DNA from: Pelomonas sp047654805
GTDB taxonomy: Bacteria > Pseudomonadota > Gammaproteobacteria > Burkholderiales > Burkholderiaceae_C
Length of the DNA: 64,000 nt
Assembly (NCBI RefSeq): GCF_047654805.1
Contig: NZ_JASGIV010000001.1
Span: 3,720,001-3,784,000 of the forward strand
Direction: 5' to 3'
Shown: positions 25,623 through 34,528 of the stretch, piece after piece
How the letters are laid out: each line of letters starts with the position of its first letter
Numbering within the stretch: the first letter of the stretch is position 1
The notes under the pieces: generated by a model
Seen by the model: the letters and a program-made list of their open reading frames with translations, nothing else
Told to the model about the DNA's origin: nothing
Database searches by the model: none
Made by a program: the position numbers and the translations under genes

Positions 25623-27845
25623 ATGCTGCCCACCGGTCAAGCCCTCGACGACCTGCCTCCGCGCCCGCGCGTGCTGCTGGTGGATGACGACGAGGTCAAT
25701 CTGCTGTTGACCGCCGCGGCGCTACGCGAGCGCGGCTTCGAGGTCACCGAGGCTGCCACTGGCAGCGAGGCTCTGGGCCTGCTCTCCACCCGCACGCCCG
25801 ATGTCGTGGTGCTGGACGCGCTGATGCCTGAGCTCGACGGCTTCGAGACATGCGCACTGCTGCGCGCCACGCCGGGTTTCGAGTCCCTGCCCGTGCTGAT
25901 GCTGACCGGCCTGGACGACGAAGCCTCCATCAACCGGGCCTACCAGGCCGGCGCGACGGACTTCTTCGTCAAGTCGCCGCAATGGAGCCTGCTGGACGGC
26001 CGGCTGCGCTACCTGCTGCGCAGCTCCCGCACGCGCCACGAGCTGGAGCGCAGCAAGGCCAAGCTGGCCCGAGCTCAGGATCTGGCCCGCATGGGCAGCT
26101 TCGAGTGGTGGCGCGAGGCACCTGCCAGCTTCGCCATCTCTGCCGAAGGCCTGCGCGTGTTCGGCCGCGGCCCGCAGGACCGGCTCGACTTCATCGGCGT
26201 CATGCGCATGGTGCCGGCGGACGACCGTCATGTCTTCCTCCGCCTGCTACGCGACGTCATCGCCCACACCTCGGTACTGGTCACCGACTTGCCGCTGACC
26301 CTGCCCGACGGCCGCCAGCGCGTCGTGCATATCGAGGCCGAGCCCGAGTTCAACGAGCAGGGCGGCGTCAGCGGCTATACCGGCATCCTGCAGGACGTAA
26401 CCGACCGTCGCCAGGCCGAAGACCGCATCCGCCAGCTGGCGCATTTCGATGCGCTAACCGGCCTGCCGAATCGCCGCCAGTTGATCTACCGCGTGGAACG
26501 TGCCATCGAGAGCGCCCGCCGCGGTGGGCACGAGGTAGGCCTGCTGCTGATCGACCTAGACCGATTCAAAGTCATCAACGACACGCTGGGCCATGCAGCC
26601 GGCGACGAACTGCTCGTCGAGGTCGGCCGCCGCCTGCGCGCCTGCGTGCGCCATTCGGACCAGATCCTCGAAGGCGTGCTCGACGGCCTGGGCAATCGCA
26701 GCCATCGAGGTCTGGAGGCTGTCGGCCGCCTGGGTGGCGACGAATTCGTAGCCCTGCTGCCCGAGGTGACCGACGAGCGCGACGCCGAGCGCGTCGCTCA
26801 ACGTGTGCTGGATGCACTGCGCGAGCCCATCTTCGTCGGCGGCCAGGAATGCTTCGTCACGGCCAGCGTGGGCATCGCGCTGTACCCGCGCGACGGCCAG
26901 ACCATGGCTGACCTGCTGCGCAACTCCGACGTGGCAATGTACGCCGTCAAGAGCCAGGGCCGCAACGCATCGGCCGTCTACTCACCGCAGCTGGCTGGCC
27001 ACGGCAAGCAAAAGCTGGAGCTGGAAAGCGCGTTGCACAAGGCACTGGAGCGCAACGAGATCGTGCTGCACTACCAGCCCAAGATCGACGTGCGCGCCGC
27101 CCGAATGGTCGGTGCCGAGGCACTGATGCGCTGGCAACGCGGCAACGTGCTCGTGCCGCCGGCCGACTTCATTCCGCTGGCCGAAGAGACAGGTCTCATC
27201 GTGCCGCTGTCTGAGTGGGCGCTGAAGGAAGCCGCCCGCCAGGCGAAGCTGTGGTCGCTGCAGTTCGGCTTCTCGGACTCCATCGCCGTCAACCTCCCCA
27301 GCCGGCTGTTTGAGCGTACCGATCTCGTCGAGCACATCCACCAGTGCGTCAGCGCCTATGGCGTGCCGCACCGGTCCATCCAGCTCGAGATCACTGAGAA
27401 CAACCTGATGAAGGACCTGCAGAACGTCATCCCGTCTCTGCACCGCCTGAACGAAGTCGGCGTGGAGATCTCCATCGACGACTTCGGCACCGGTTACTCG
27501 TCCCTCGCCTACCTGACCACGCTGCCTATCTCGGAGGTGAAGATCGACCGCACTTTCGTGCGCGATCTGGGCATCACGCCGCAAAGCTCCGCCGTCGTCA
27601 CTGCCATCATCGCGCTGGCGCGGGCTCTGGGCCTGCGCGTCATCGCGGAGGGTGTTGAGACGCTGCGCCAGATGGAAGTGCTGCACCGCCTGGGCTGCTC
27701 GCAGATGCAGGGCTTTCTTTTCAGCAAGCCGCTGCCGGCAGATGAACTGGAGCGCTGGATCGCCCAGACCGTGCTGCCGCGCAAGGCCCCCTGGATCACG
27801 CAGGCCGACGGCCCCGGCGACCTGGTTTCGCGTGGACAGGGCTGA
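25623..27845 (+). CDS. Response regulator with PAS, GGDEF and EAL domains
   Basis: A 740-aa protein with a receiver at about 15-135 (phospho-acceptor D65 in VVVLDALMPELDGFE), PAS at about 155-270, GGDEF at about 285-440 and EAL at about 460-715. The GGDEF motif is intact (371-375). The EAL domain retains E499-A-L plus ITENN, IDDFGTGYSSL and AEGVET, so it is probably an active c-di-GMP phosphodiesterase. The RxxD sequence (RHSD, 343-346) lies 24 residues before GGDEF instead of the usual five because of a 19-residue insertion. It follows the Hpt gene in one operon and probably sets c-di-GMP and motility in response to phosphorelay input. Confidence 0.92.
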   Translation: MLPTGQALDDLPPRPRVLLVDDDEVNLLLTAAALRERGFEVTEAATGSEALGLLSTRTPDVVVLDALMPELDGFETCALLRATPGFESLPVLMLTGLDDEASINRAYQAGATDFFVKSPQWSLLDGRLRYLLRSSRTRHELERSKAKLARAQDLARMGSFEWWREAPASFAISAEGLRVFGRGPQDRLDFIGVMRMVPADDRHVFLRLLRDVIAHTSVLVTDLPLTLPDGRQRVVHIEAEPEFNEQGGVSGYTGILQDVTDRRQAEDRIRQLAHFDALTGLPNRRQLIYRVERAIESARRGGHEVGLLLIDLDRFKVINDTLGHAAGDELLVEVGRRLRACVRHSDQILEGVLDGLGNRSHRGLEAVGRLGGDEFVALLPEVTDERDAERVAQRVLDALREPIFVGGQECFVTASVGIALYPRDGQTMADLLRNSDVAMYAVKSQGRNASAVYSPQLAGHGKQKLELESALHKALERNEIVLHYQPKIDVRAARMVGAEALMRWQRGNVLVPPADFIPLAEETGLIVPLSEWALKEAARQAKLWSLQFGFSDSIAVNLPSRLFERTDLVEHIHQCVSAYGVPHRSIQLEITENNLMKDLQNVIPSLHRLNEVGVEISIDDFGTGYSSLAYLTTLPISEVKIDRTFVRDLGITPQSSAVVTAIIALARALGLRVIAEGVETLRQMEVLHRLGCSQMQGFLFSKPLPADELERWIAQTVLPRKAPWITQADGPGDLVSRGQG

Positions 27846-27928
27846 CATGGCGCCGCCCCCACGCCCGCTGCGCCCACTACCGCCCGCGGCAACCTGCCGG
27901 CGCCTTCGTGGAGCCGGGCAGCACTGAA

Positions 27929-29809
27929 ATGCGTTCACAACTGCCACCAGCCCAACTGGCCAAGGCCGCGCTGCAGCGCCTGGCCCAGGCGCGACTGGAA
28001 CCCACTCCGGAAAACTACGCGCGCGCCTACGCCATCGAGGCCGGCAGCGAGCCCGCGGCCGTGGCCAACGGGACCGTGCCCGAACGTGTCCAGCAGCTGA
28101 TGTCCAGGCTCATCAGCCTCGCCCTGCCCAGCGGCAGCATGCGTCAGGAGTTGCAGGCCGCCTTGCGCGAGCAGCGCCTGGACGAGCTGCAGCGCCAGGT
28201 CGACAAGCTGCTCGACGTGGCCGGCCCCGCAGCCCAGGCCGAAGCTCTGGCCCAGGCCATTGAGCGCCTCGTGCGCGGCCTCGAGCGCGGCAGCAAACAC
28301 TGGACGCTGGCCCGCAAGAAGGACGGCATCTCCCGCGCGCTGGAGCTGAGCCGCAGCGACAGCAGCAAACTCGCCAAGCGGCTTACCCAGCTCGCCGCGA
28401 GCTGGGACAAGGATAGCGACGGCAGCGACGTCGAGACCGAGGAGGGCGGCACGCCCAGCCAGTTGTTCGCTGACAGCGCCTTTGCCGAAACCGGCTTCCG
28501 GGACAGCACCGGCTTTGGCGAGGCATCGCGCCTGGGTGAAGCATCCCGCCTTGGCGATCTGAGTAGCGGCAGCCTGCGTGAAAGCCTGCCGTCGGCCGAC
28601 AACCGCGTGCACTGGACCGCCGTCAGCGGCGAGCTGACCGGCACGGTACGCCATGCGTTGCGCTCGCCGCAGACCGAGGCGACACCGGCAGACGCCCTGA
28701 TGCGCGAGCTGGAGGCCGCCCAGGCCGAGCTCCAGGACCAGGGCGCCAGCCCCGAGCGAGTCACACAGATGGCCGCACTGTGCCTGCGCGCCCGCCATCT
28801 GCTGGACCACCGCCGCCATCTCTTCGACGAGCTCGGAAGCCTGTGCCGCGAGCTGGGTGCCAGCCTCGTGGACCTGGCGGAGGACGATTCCTGGGCCCGC
28901 GGCCAGGTCGAAGCGATGAACAACACGCTGGCCCAGGGTTTGTCCGGCCGTGGCGTGCGTACCGTCTCGGAGCTGCTGGCCGGTACCCGCGAGCGCCAGC
29001 GCACGCTGCGCGAGGAGCGGTCGAAAGCACGCGACGCGTTGAAGGGCCTGATTCAGCGCATGCTGTCCGAGTTGGGCGAGCTGGGCCAGCACACGGATCG
29101 CTTCCAAAGCAGCGTGGGCCGCTACGCCGAGGCCATCGAACACGCCGACTCGCTAGAAAGCCTGGCCGGCACGGTGCGAGAGATGGTCGAGGAGACCCGC
29201 AGCGTGAAGGGTCTGGTGGCGCAGACACAGGCACGGCTGACGTTGGAGCATGACCGCGCAGCCGCGCTGACACAGCGCGTGGACGAGCTCGAAGGCGAGC
29301 TGCGCCGGCTGTCCAACGAGGTCCACACCGATCAACTGACACAGGTCGCCAACCGACGCGGCCTCATTCAGGCCTTCGGCATCGAACAGGCCAAGGCCGA
29401 GCGCGAGTCAACTCGCATGGCGCTCGCACTGCTGGACATAGACAATTTCAAGAAGCTCAACGACGGCCTGGGCCACCACGCTGGCGATATCGCGTTGAAG
29501 TCACTGGCCGAACGCACCCAGGCCTCCCTGCGCCCCGGCGACATGGTGGCGCGATACGGTGGTGAGGAGTTCGTGCTGATGCTGCCCAACACGCCGCTGG
29601 ACGAGGCCCAACAGGTGCTGGTGCGCCTGCAGCGCTCATTGTCCAGCGCCTTGTTCAAGCACGAGGGCAAGGACGTCTTCGTGACCTTCTCGGCCGGCGT
29701 CACGCTCTACCGCCCCGGCGAGACGCTGGAGGCCGCGCTGGACCGTGCCGACGTGGCCCTCTACGAGGCCAAGCACACGGGCAAGAACAGGGCCTGCGTG
29801 GCCGAGTGA
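27929..29809 (+). CDS. Diguanylate cyclase with long helical N-terminus
   Basis: A 626-aa protein from the ATG at 27929; an upstream GTG at 27908 is possible. Residues 1-450 are largely helical and Ala/Glu/Arg/Leu-rich, with an acidic linker near residues 165-185. The GGDEF domain (about 465-620) has LTQVANRRGL, an inhibitory RPGD site five residues before the active GGEEF (544-548), and FSAGVTLYRPGETLE. It should make c-di-GMP with normal product inhibition. It follows the GGDEF-EAL regulator by about 80 nt and converges on the chemoreceptor gene. Confidence 0.9.
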   Translation: MRSQLPPAQLAKAALQRLAQARLEPTPENYARAYAIEAGSEPAAVANGTVPERVQQLMSRLISLALPSGSMRQELQAALREQRLDELQRQVDKLLDVAGPAAQAEALAQAIERLVRGLERGSKHWTLARKKDGISRALELSRSDSSKLAKRLTQLAASWDKDSDGSDVETEEGGTPSQLFADSAFAETGFRDSTGFGEASRLGEASRLGDLSSGSLRESLPSADNRVHWTAVSGELTGTVRHALRSPQTEATPADALMRELEAAQAELQDQGASPERVTQMAALCLRARHLLDHRRHLFDELGSLCRELGASLVDLAEDDSWARGQVEAMNNTLAQGLSGRGVRTVSELLAGTRERQRTLREERSKARDALKGLIQRMLSELGELGQHTDRFQSSVGRYAEAIEHADSLESLAGTVREMVEETRSVKGLVAQTQARLTLEHDRAAALTQRVDELEGELRRLSNEVHTDQLTQVANRRGLIQAFGIEQAKAERESTRMALALLDIDNFKKLNDGLGHHAGDIALKSLAERTQASLRPGDMVARYGGEEFVLMLPNTPLDEAQQVLVRLQRSLSSALFKHEGKDVFVTFSAGVTLYRPGETLEAALDRADVALYEAKHTGKNRACVAE

Positions 29810-29828
29810 GTCGCGGCGCGCGCCGTGC

Positions 29829-31175
29829 TCAGAAGTTGAACGCCAGGCGCAGCCCGCCCCAGTGGCGTCCCGCCACGACGATGGGTGCTGTCGCCTCCTT
29901 CAGCACGACGAAGCGCCCGCCCCCCATGTCGCGGCGGTAAGTCTGCAGCAAGAAGGGGCGTTGGTTGCGTGCCGAGGCCAGACCAGTGCGGTCGTTGAAG
30001 ATGCGACGGTAGCGGCTGTTTGCCGTGTTCCAGACAGTGTCGCCTGAGCGCTGCGGCTGGCAGTACTTGCGGTTGTGCGTGGCGATGTAACCATTGCGGT
30101 CTGCCGCGATGCAGAACACCACCCTGTCGCTGAAGGCCAGCACCTTCTCCTGCACGGCCGGGAAAAGCTTGTCCGTCAGCGGGCAGAAGCGTGTCGTGTG
30201 CTGCTGCGGGGCAGTGCCTTCAATGGGACGGTAACTCTCGTCGAAGAGATCGGCCTGCGAGATACGGCCATCGCGCACGGCCGCCTCCAGCAGTCCAGCG
30301 ATCTCGGCCGCGGCCTGCTCGGCGGCGCGGATGAACGGCATGTCATCGACCTCGACGCCGCTCTCGGCGATCTGCTCGACCAGGTCCTCCGCCATGCGCA
30401 GAAACCGGTCACTGCCATCGAAGGCGACCTTGAGCCCATGCGAGGCCTCGGACACCTCCCGCTCCAGCTCGTGGGCACGCTCGTTGAGCAGCCCCATCTG
30501 CTGGCCACTCTGGGCCGCCGATGCAGCGATGCGCTGCACGTCCTCCTCGACTTCGTGGAAGGCGGAGTGGATGGCGCTGGGCTTCTCTCCGTCCTGCGTC
30601 AGCTCGGCGCTGAAGCGGTCAATGCGCTCCTGCAATGTGGCGATGGCACTGACGATGGCCTTGGACGACGCCTCCACCTGGCCAGCCAGCGCCTTGACTG
30701 CTTCGGCCACGACGGCAAAGCCGCGGCCAGCGTCGCCCGCATGCTTGGCCTCGACGGCGGCGTTGAAGGCCACCAGCCGGGTCTGCAGGGAAATCTTCGT
30801 GATCTCGGCGGCCGCGTCGGACACCTGGGCCAATGTGGACGCCATGCCTGTGACCTCGCCGCCGACGACACCCAGCGCCCCGCGTGCACGCTGCACGGCG
30901 GCAGCGCTCTGCGCGGTGGCCGCTGCGATGGCCGCCTGTGCCTGGCCAATCTGATGGAGCTGCTGGGCCAGGGCCTGCATGGCCTGACCTTGAACCTGAA
31001 CGATGCGCTGGGTGTCCTCCAGGGCACCCCGCACCTCAGCGGCGTCCTTGCCGACCGTGGAGATGGACCGTGCGAGCCGCTTGACGACGTTCAGCGCGGC
31101 ACCATCCTCACGGCGCGCGGGCTCTTCGCGAGAGACTGCGGAGGTCGTGCCTCCACTCTTGGGCCACCTGAACAT
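29829..31175 (-). CDS. Soluble methyl-accepting chemotaxis protein with C-terminal sensor
   Basis: A 448-aa protein with no membrane segment. The signalling hairpin is in the N-terminal half: LQTRLVAFNAAVEAKHAGDA and GRGFAVVAEAVKALAGQVEA (about residues 130-170). The C-terminal part (about 310-448) looks like a Cache-type sensor, with CIAADRNGYIATHNRKYCQP and GLASARNQRPFLLQTYRRDM. This reversed layout is found in cytoplasmic receptors of betaproteobacteria. It should signal to CheA through CheW, neither of which is in this window. It lies just downstream of fliA in the same direction (51-nt gap). Confidence 0.87.
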   Translation of the reverse strand: MFRWPKSGGTTSAVSREEPARREDGAALNVVKRLARSISTVGKDAAEVRGALEDTQRIVQVQGQAMQALAQQLHQIGQAQAAIAAATAQSAAAVQRARGALGVVGGEVTGMASTLAQVSDAAAEITKISLQTRLVAFNAAVEAKHAGDAGRGFAVVAEAVKALAGQVEASSKAIVSAIATLQERIDRFSAELTQDGEKPSAIHSAFHEVEEDVQRIAASAAQSGQQMGLLNERAHELEREVSEASHGLKVAFDGSDRFLRMAEDLVEQIAESGVEVDDMPFIRAAEQAAAEIAGLLEAAVRDGRISQADLFDESYRPIEGTAPQQHTTRFCPLTDKLFPAVQEKVLAFSDRVVFCIAADRNGYIATHNRKYCQPQRSGDTVWNTANSRYRRIFNDRTGLASARNQRPFLLQTYRRDMGGGRFVVLKEATAPIVVAGRHWGGLRLAFNF

Positions 31176-31225
31176 GCGTTGTCCCCTGCTTGTCAGCCAG
31201 GGCTCGGCAAGATATGGCCCCGGTG

Positions 31226-31939
31226 TTACCAGTCACGCAGCTTAACGCGCAACCTTGCAATCGACTGACTGTGCAACTGGCAGACGCGCGACTCCGTGAC
31301 CTTGAGCACGGCTGCGATCTCCTTGAGGTTCATGTCGTGCTCGTAGTACATGCTCATCACGAACTGCTCACGCTCCGGCAGGTTCTTGATGGCTTCCACC
31401 AGCGCCTGGCGCATGCGATGGTCCTGCAACTGGGCCACCGGATTACTCGCCTCGTCGGCCACGTGGCGATCGAGATAGTCGTCATCGCCATCGTCTCCCG
31501 ACATGTCTTCCAGGTACACCAGCTGCGTGCCACGCACCTTGCCCAGAAGCTCCTGATACTCAGCCAGGGGCAGGCCCATCTCAGCGGCGATCTCGGTCTC
31601 GCTGGGCGCACGGCCCAGGCGCTGCTCGACCTTGTGCACGGCGACCTCGATCTCGCGCTGCTGGCGGCGCGTGCCGCGGCTCATCCAGTCGCCACCGCGC
31701 AGTTCGTCCAGCATCGCACCGCGGATTCGCTGGGTGGCGAAGGTCTCGAACTGCACACCCTGCTCGGCGTCGAAGCGCGACAGCGCGTCAGTCAGCCCGA
31801 TCAGCCCGACCTGGATCAGGTCGTCCACCTCCACGTTGGCCGGCAGCTTGGCAATCATCTGGTGCGCCAGGCGTCGGACCAGCGGGCTGTACTGCTTGAT
31901 CAGCGTGCTGTTGTCGAGGCGGCCTTTTGGCGTGTACAT
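31226..31939 (-). CDS. fliA: FliA, flagellar sigma-28 factor
   Basis: A 237-aa sigma factor starting MYTPKGRLDNSTLIKQYSPL. Region 2 holds VDDLIQVGLIGLTDALSRFD and FETFATQRIRGAMLDELR, and region 4 ends in LKVTESRVCQLHSQSIARLR. It directs RNA polymerase to late flagellar promoters and is restrained by FlgM. Candidate target promoters lie before flgM, motA, both flagellins and the OGT-like gene. The ATG at 31939 gives the normal family length; the long upstream frame is antisense-like. It follows the FlhG-like gene by 17 nt. Confidence 0.96.
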   Translation of the reverse strand: MYTPKGRLDNSTLIKQYSPLVRRLAHQMIAKLPANVEVDDLIQVGLIGLTDALSRFDAEQGVQFETFATQRIRGAMLDELRGGDWMSRGTRRQQREIEVAVHKVEQRLGRAPSETEIAAEMGLPLAEYQELLGKVRGTQLVYLEDMSGDDGDDDYLDRHVADEASNPVAQLQDHRMRQALVEAIKNLPEREQFVMSMYYEHDMNLKEIAAVLKVTESRVCQLHSQSIARLRVKLRDW

Positions 31940-31956
31940 GACGGACTCCGGCGGAA

Positions 31957-32736
31957 TCAATGTGCAGCGATGAACGGGGTAGACACCTTGCGCGCCGGAC
32001 GCAGCGGGGTCGCGTCGGAGGCGGCATCGACGGCCGCCCCGGGAGGTGCCGCGAGCAGGAGCTCGCGAGCCAGGTGGCGCAGCTCGGGTGCTAGCGGCGC
32101 GCGTTGCGAGGCCCGGGGGTCCAGGCAGGCCCAGTCGCGCAGCACCGCGCCGAGGAAGCCGTCGGCGCAGGAATGGAGCTGTTGCGCGATGCGAGTGGCC
32201 ACGCGCAGCTGGGGATGGCAGGCCATCAGCAGACTGTAGACCATCAGGCCGGCTCGTTGGGTGAGCCATTTCATTCCGGCATAGGCCTCGGTGACGCTCG
32301 CCGGGTCGGTGTCGGCCAGCAGCAGCGGGCGTACCTCGCGCAACGCGACGACGCGGGCCAGCTCGGCCGCGCTGGCATGCAGCAGGATAACGTCGGCTCC
32401 CGGCGCAGCCTCAACCACAGCTTCCAGGAAGGCGGCCGCCGAGCCCTGGGCGTTGATATGGCGCAGAGGCAGGCCGCGCGCGGCGAGGTAGGACACCTTG
32501 GGCGACAGGCGCTCGATGCAGTTGGACAGGTCCACCTGCGCCAGCTCCGAGGGCTGCGGCGAATGCACGCCGGCATCCACCACCAGGGTATGCAGGCCGA
32601 GCTCCGCAAAGGCGGCGCACAGACCTTCGAGCAAGGCTCCGGCGCCCACCACGCGCGGATTGCTGACGACAGGGACGAAACGGGTCTTGGAGGCGGCAAA
32701 AAGGCGGCGCAGCCCGTGAGCCTGGTCTTGCATCAT
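31957..32736 (-). CDS. FlhG-like (MinD/ParA family) protein lacking the Walker A motif
   Basis: A 259-aa protein in the flhG position between flhF and fliA. The N-terminus has D4-Q5-A6-x-x-L9-R10 (MMQDQAHGLRRLF), the DQAxxLR helix by which FlhG activates the FlhF GTPase. LLADTDPASVTEAYAGMKWL matches the FlhG TPEPTSITDAYALIK region. The ATP-binding KGGVGKT loop is absent: its place reads VVSNPRVVGAGALLEGL, with no lysine. It is therefore probably not an ATPase. It may still tune FlhF and so flagellar number and placement. Assignment as an FlhG relative is by position, N-terminal motif and partial similarity. Confidence 0.72.
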   Translation of the reverse strand: MMQDQAHGLRRLFAASKTRFVPVVSNPRVVGAGALLEGLCAAFAELGLHTLVVDAGVHSPQPSELAQVDLSNCIERLSPKVSYLAARGLPLRHINAQGSAAAFLEAVVEAAPGADVILLHASAAELARVVALREVRPLLLADTDPASVTEAYAGMKWLTQRAGLMVYSLLMACHPQLRVATRIAQQLHSCADGFLGAVLRDWACLDPRASQRAPLAPELRHLARELLLAAPPGAAVDAASDATPLRPARKVSTPFIAAH

Positions 32737-32884
32737 GGTTGCCCCTCATCCAGGGAATGCTCGTACTGGTCCCCTGCGACGACGACGCCTGCGGCATGGA
32801 GCCGCAAGCACATCGCCACGACGGGCCGACTTGGAAGCGGCCCGGTGCCCTGCCCGCGCTTCGGCACACACATGGCCGCCGGCA

Positions 32885-34528
32885 TCAGTGGACGGCCCTC
32901 ATGCCATCGGTCAGAGGGGCACCGGCGAAGATCAGGTTCACGTCGGCGTTGTCCATGCGCCAGGCGCCCGAAGCTGCGCTCTTCAGCGCGCGCTGCACGA
33001 GGGCGGCGGCAGGCAGACGGTGCCAGTCTTCAGGCACGCGCTGGCCGTTGGCCACGCCCAGCACCTTGAGCCTGTGCCGGATCATGGTGTCAAGCGCAGG
33101 TGCCAGCTTGACGGCTTCGTCGATCTTGCTGAGCACCACGCCTTCGCAGGCGGCACCCTTCCAGGCATTGACGACGTCCTCGATGGTCTCGCCCTGCTGG
33201 GCTGCATTGATGACCAGCAGCTTCTTGATGCTGGGATGGGCAAGCATTTCCAGCAGCTCCTGCGTGCGGCTGTCGCGCTGGGCCATGCCGGCGGTGTCGA
33301 TCAGGATGAGCTTCTTGCTGGACAGCAGGTCCAGCAGGTCATCCAGCGAGGCCCGGTCGTGGGCGGTGTGCACTGGCACGCCGAGGATGCGGCCGTAGGC
33401 ACGCAGTTGCTCGTGGGCGCCGATACGGTAGGCATCCAGCGTGATAAGGCCCAGTTGGCCAGCGCCGTGCTTGGTGGCGAAATGGGCGGCCAGCTTGGCC
33501 GTCGTTGTGGTCTTGCCGACGCCGGTGGAGCCGATCAGCGCATAGACGCCGCCGCGGTCCTCGATGGCGGGCGCGGCCTCGTCGGTCTGCAAGTTGCGCG
33601 ACAGCACATGGGCAGCCCAGGCGGTCTCGTCGGCGAACTCGCCGGGCTTGAAGTCGGAAGGGCAGCTCTCGGCCAGCTTGCGCACCAGCGCGGGCGAGAA
33701 ACCCAGCTCCAGCAGCTTCTGCGTCAGGCGCGCCTGCACGGGCTGGCGCTGCAGTTTCTCCATAAAGGCCAACGAGGAGAAACGCTCCTCGATGAGGCCG
33801 CGCATCTGGCGCAGCTCGTCAGCCATGTCCATCTGGCTGCGCTGGCTGGCGCTCGGTTGGCCGGGCAGCGGCAACGGCTCCATCGCCGACACGTCGCTGA
33901 GCTGCGGCACAGCACGCTGCGTGCCAACGGAGGGCAGGCGGATCTCGTCGCGCAACACGGGCGGCGAGGGACGCACCGCACGGGGCTCGTGCGGGACGGG
34001 CTGCACGGGCGCGCTCGCACGCCTTGGCGCCAGGGCAGCCATTGCCTCGGCGGCACGGCGCTCGCGCTGCAGGCGAACGGCGTCAAGGGTCGGCGCCGGT
34101 GCTTGCGTCGGCGGCGGCGCAACCTGCCGGACGGGGTCGGGTTGACCGGTCATCTCGGCTTGGCGGCGGCGCAGCACGCGCTCGCGGACGTAGTCCTGGA
34201 AGTTCAGCGTGCTCATCGCCAGTTGCTGGACGTCGCCCGCCACCTCGGGCGCGCCAAAGCTGGGCTCCTGGCGCAGCGTGCGCTCGGCGAAGCTGGCCCT
34301 GGCGGAAGGCTGGGGCTGTTGCGGCGCAGCCTGCATCCGCTCCACCGAGCGGGGGGCGGTGGCGGCCAACTGCTCGATCTGGCCCATGCCTTCCGGTGCC
34401 ATGGCCAAAACCTCGACGCCCTCGGGCACGTTCTTGTTGGACAGCACCACCGCGTCGGGGCCGAAGGCCTGCTTGACCAGGGCGAGCGCCTCGCGGGAGG
34501 TTCGGGCCGTGAATTTGCGAACGTTCAT
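32885..34528 (-). CDS. flhF: FlhF, SRP-like GTPase for flagellar placement
   Basis: A 547-aa protein. MNVRKFTARTSREALALVKQ and GPDAVVLSNKNVPEGVEVLA form the basic B domain; a Pro/Gln-rich middle (about 75-300) precedes the NG GTPase. GTPase motifs are ALIGSTGVGKTTTTAKLA (G1), TLDAYRIGAHEQLRAYG, LILIDTAGMAQRD (G3) and LSKIDEAVKLAPAL (G4/G5). FlhF recruits early flagellar components to the cell pole. It overlaps flhA by ATGA and is followed by the FlhG-like gene after 148 bp. Confidence 0.95.
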   Translation of the reverse strand: MNVRKFTARTSREALALVKQAFGPDAVVLSNKNVPEGVEVLAMAPEGMGQIEQLAATAPRSVERMQAAPQQPQPSARASFAERTLRQEPSFGAPEVAGDVQQLAMSTLNFQDYVRERVLRRRQAEMTGQPDPVRQVAPPPTQAPAPTLDAVRLQRERRAAEAMAALAPRRASAPVQPVPHEPRAVRPSPPVLRDEIRLPSVGTQRAVPQLSDVSAMEPLPLPGQPSASQRSQMDMADELRQMRGLIEERFSSLAFMEKLQRQPVQARLTQKLLELGFSPALVRKLAESCPSDFKPGEFADETAWAAHVLSRNLQTDEAAPAIEDRGGVYALIGSTGVGKTTTTAKLAAHFATKHGAGQLGLITLDAYRIGAHEQLRAYGRILGVPVHTAHDRASLDDLLDLLSSKKLILIDTAGMAQRDSRTQELLEMLAHPSIKKLLVINAAQQGETIEDVVNAWKGAACEGVVLSKIDEAVKLAPALDTMIRHRLKVLGVANGQRVPEDWHRLPAAALVQRALKSAASGAWRMDNADVNLIFAGAPLTDGMRAVH

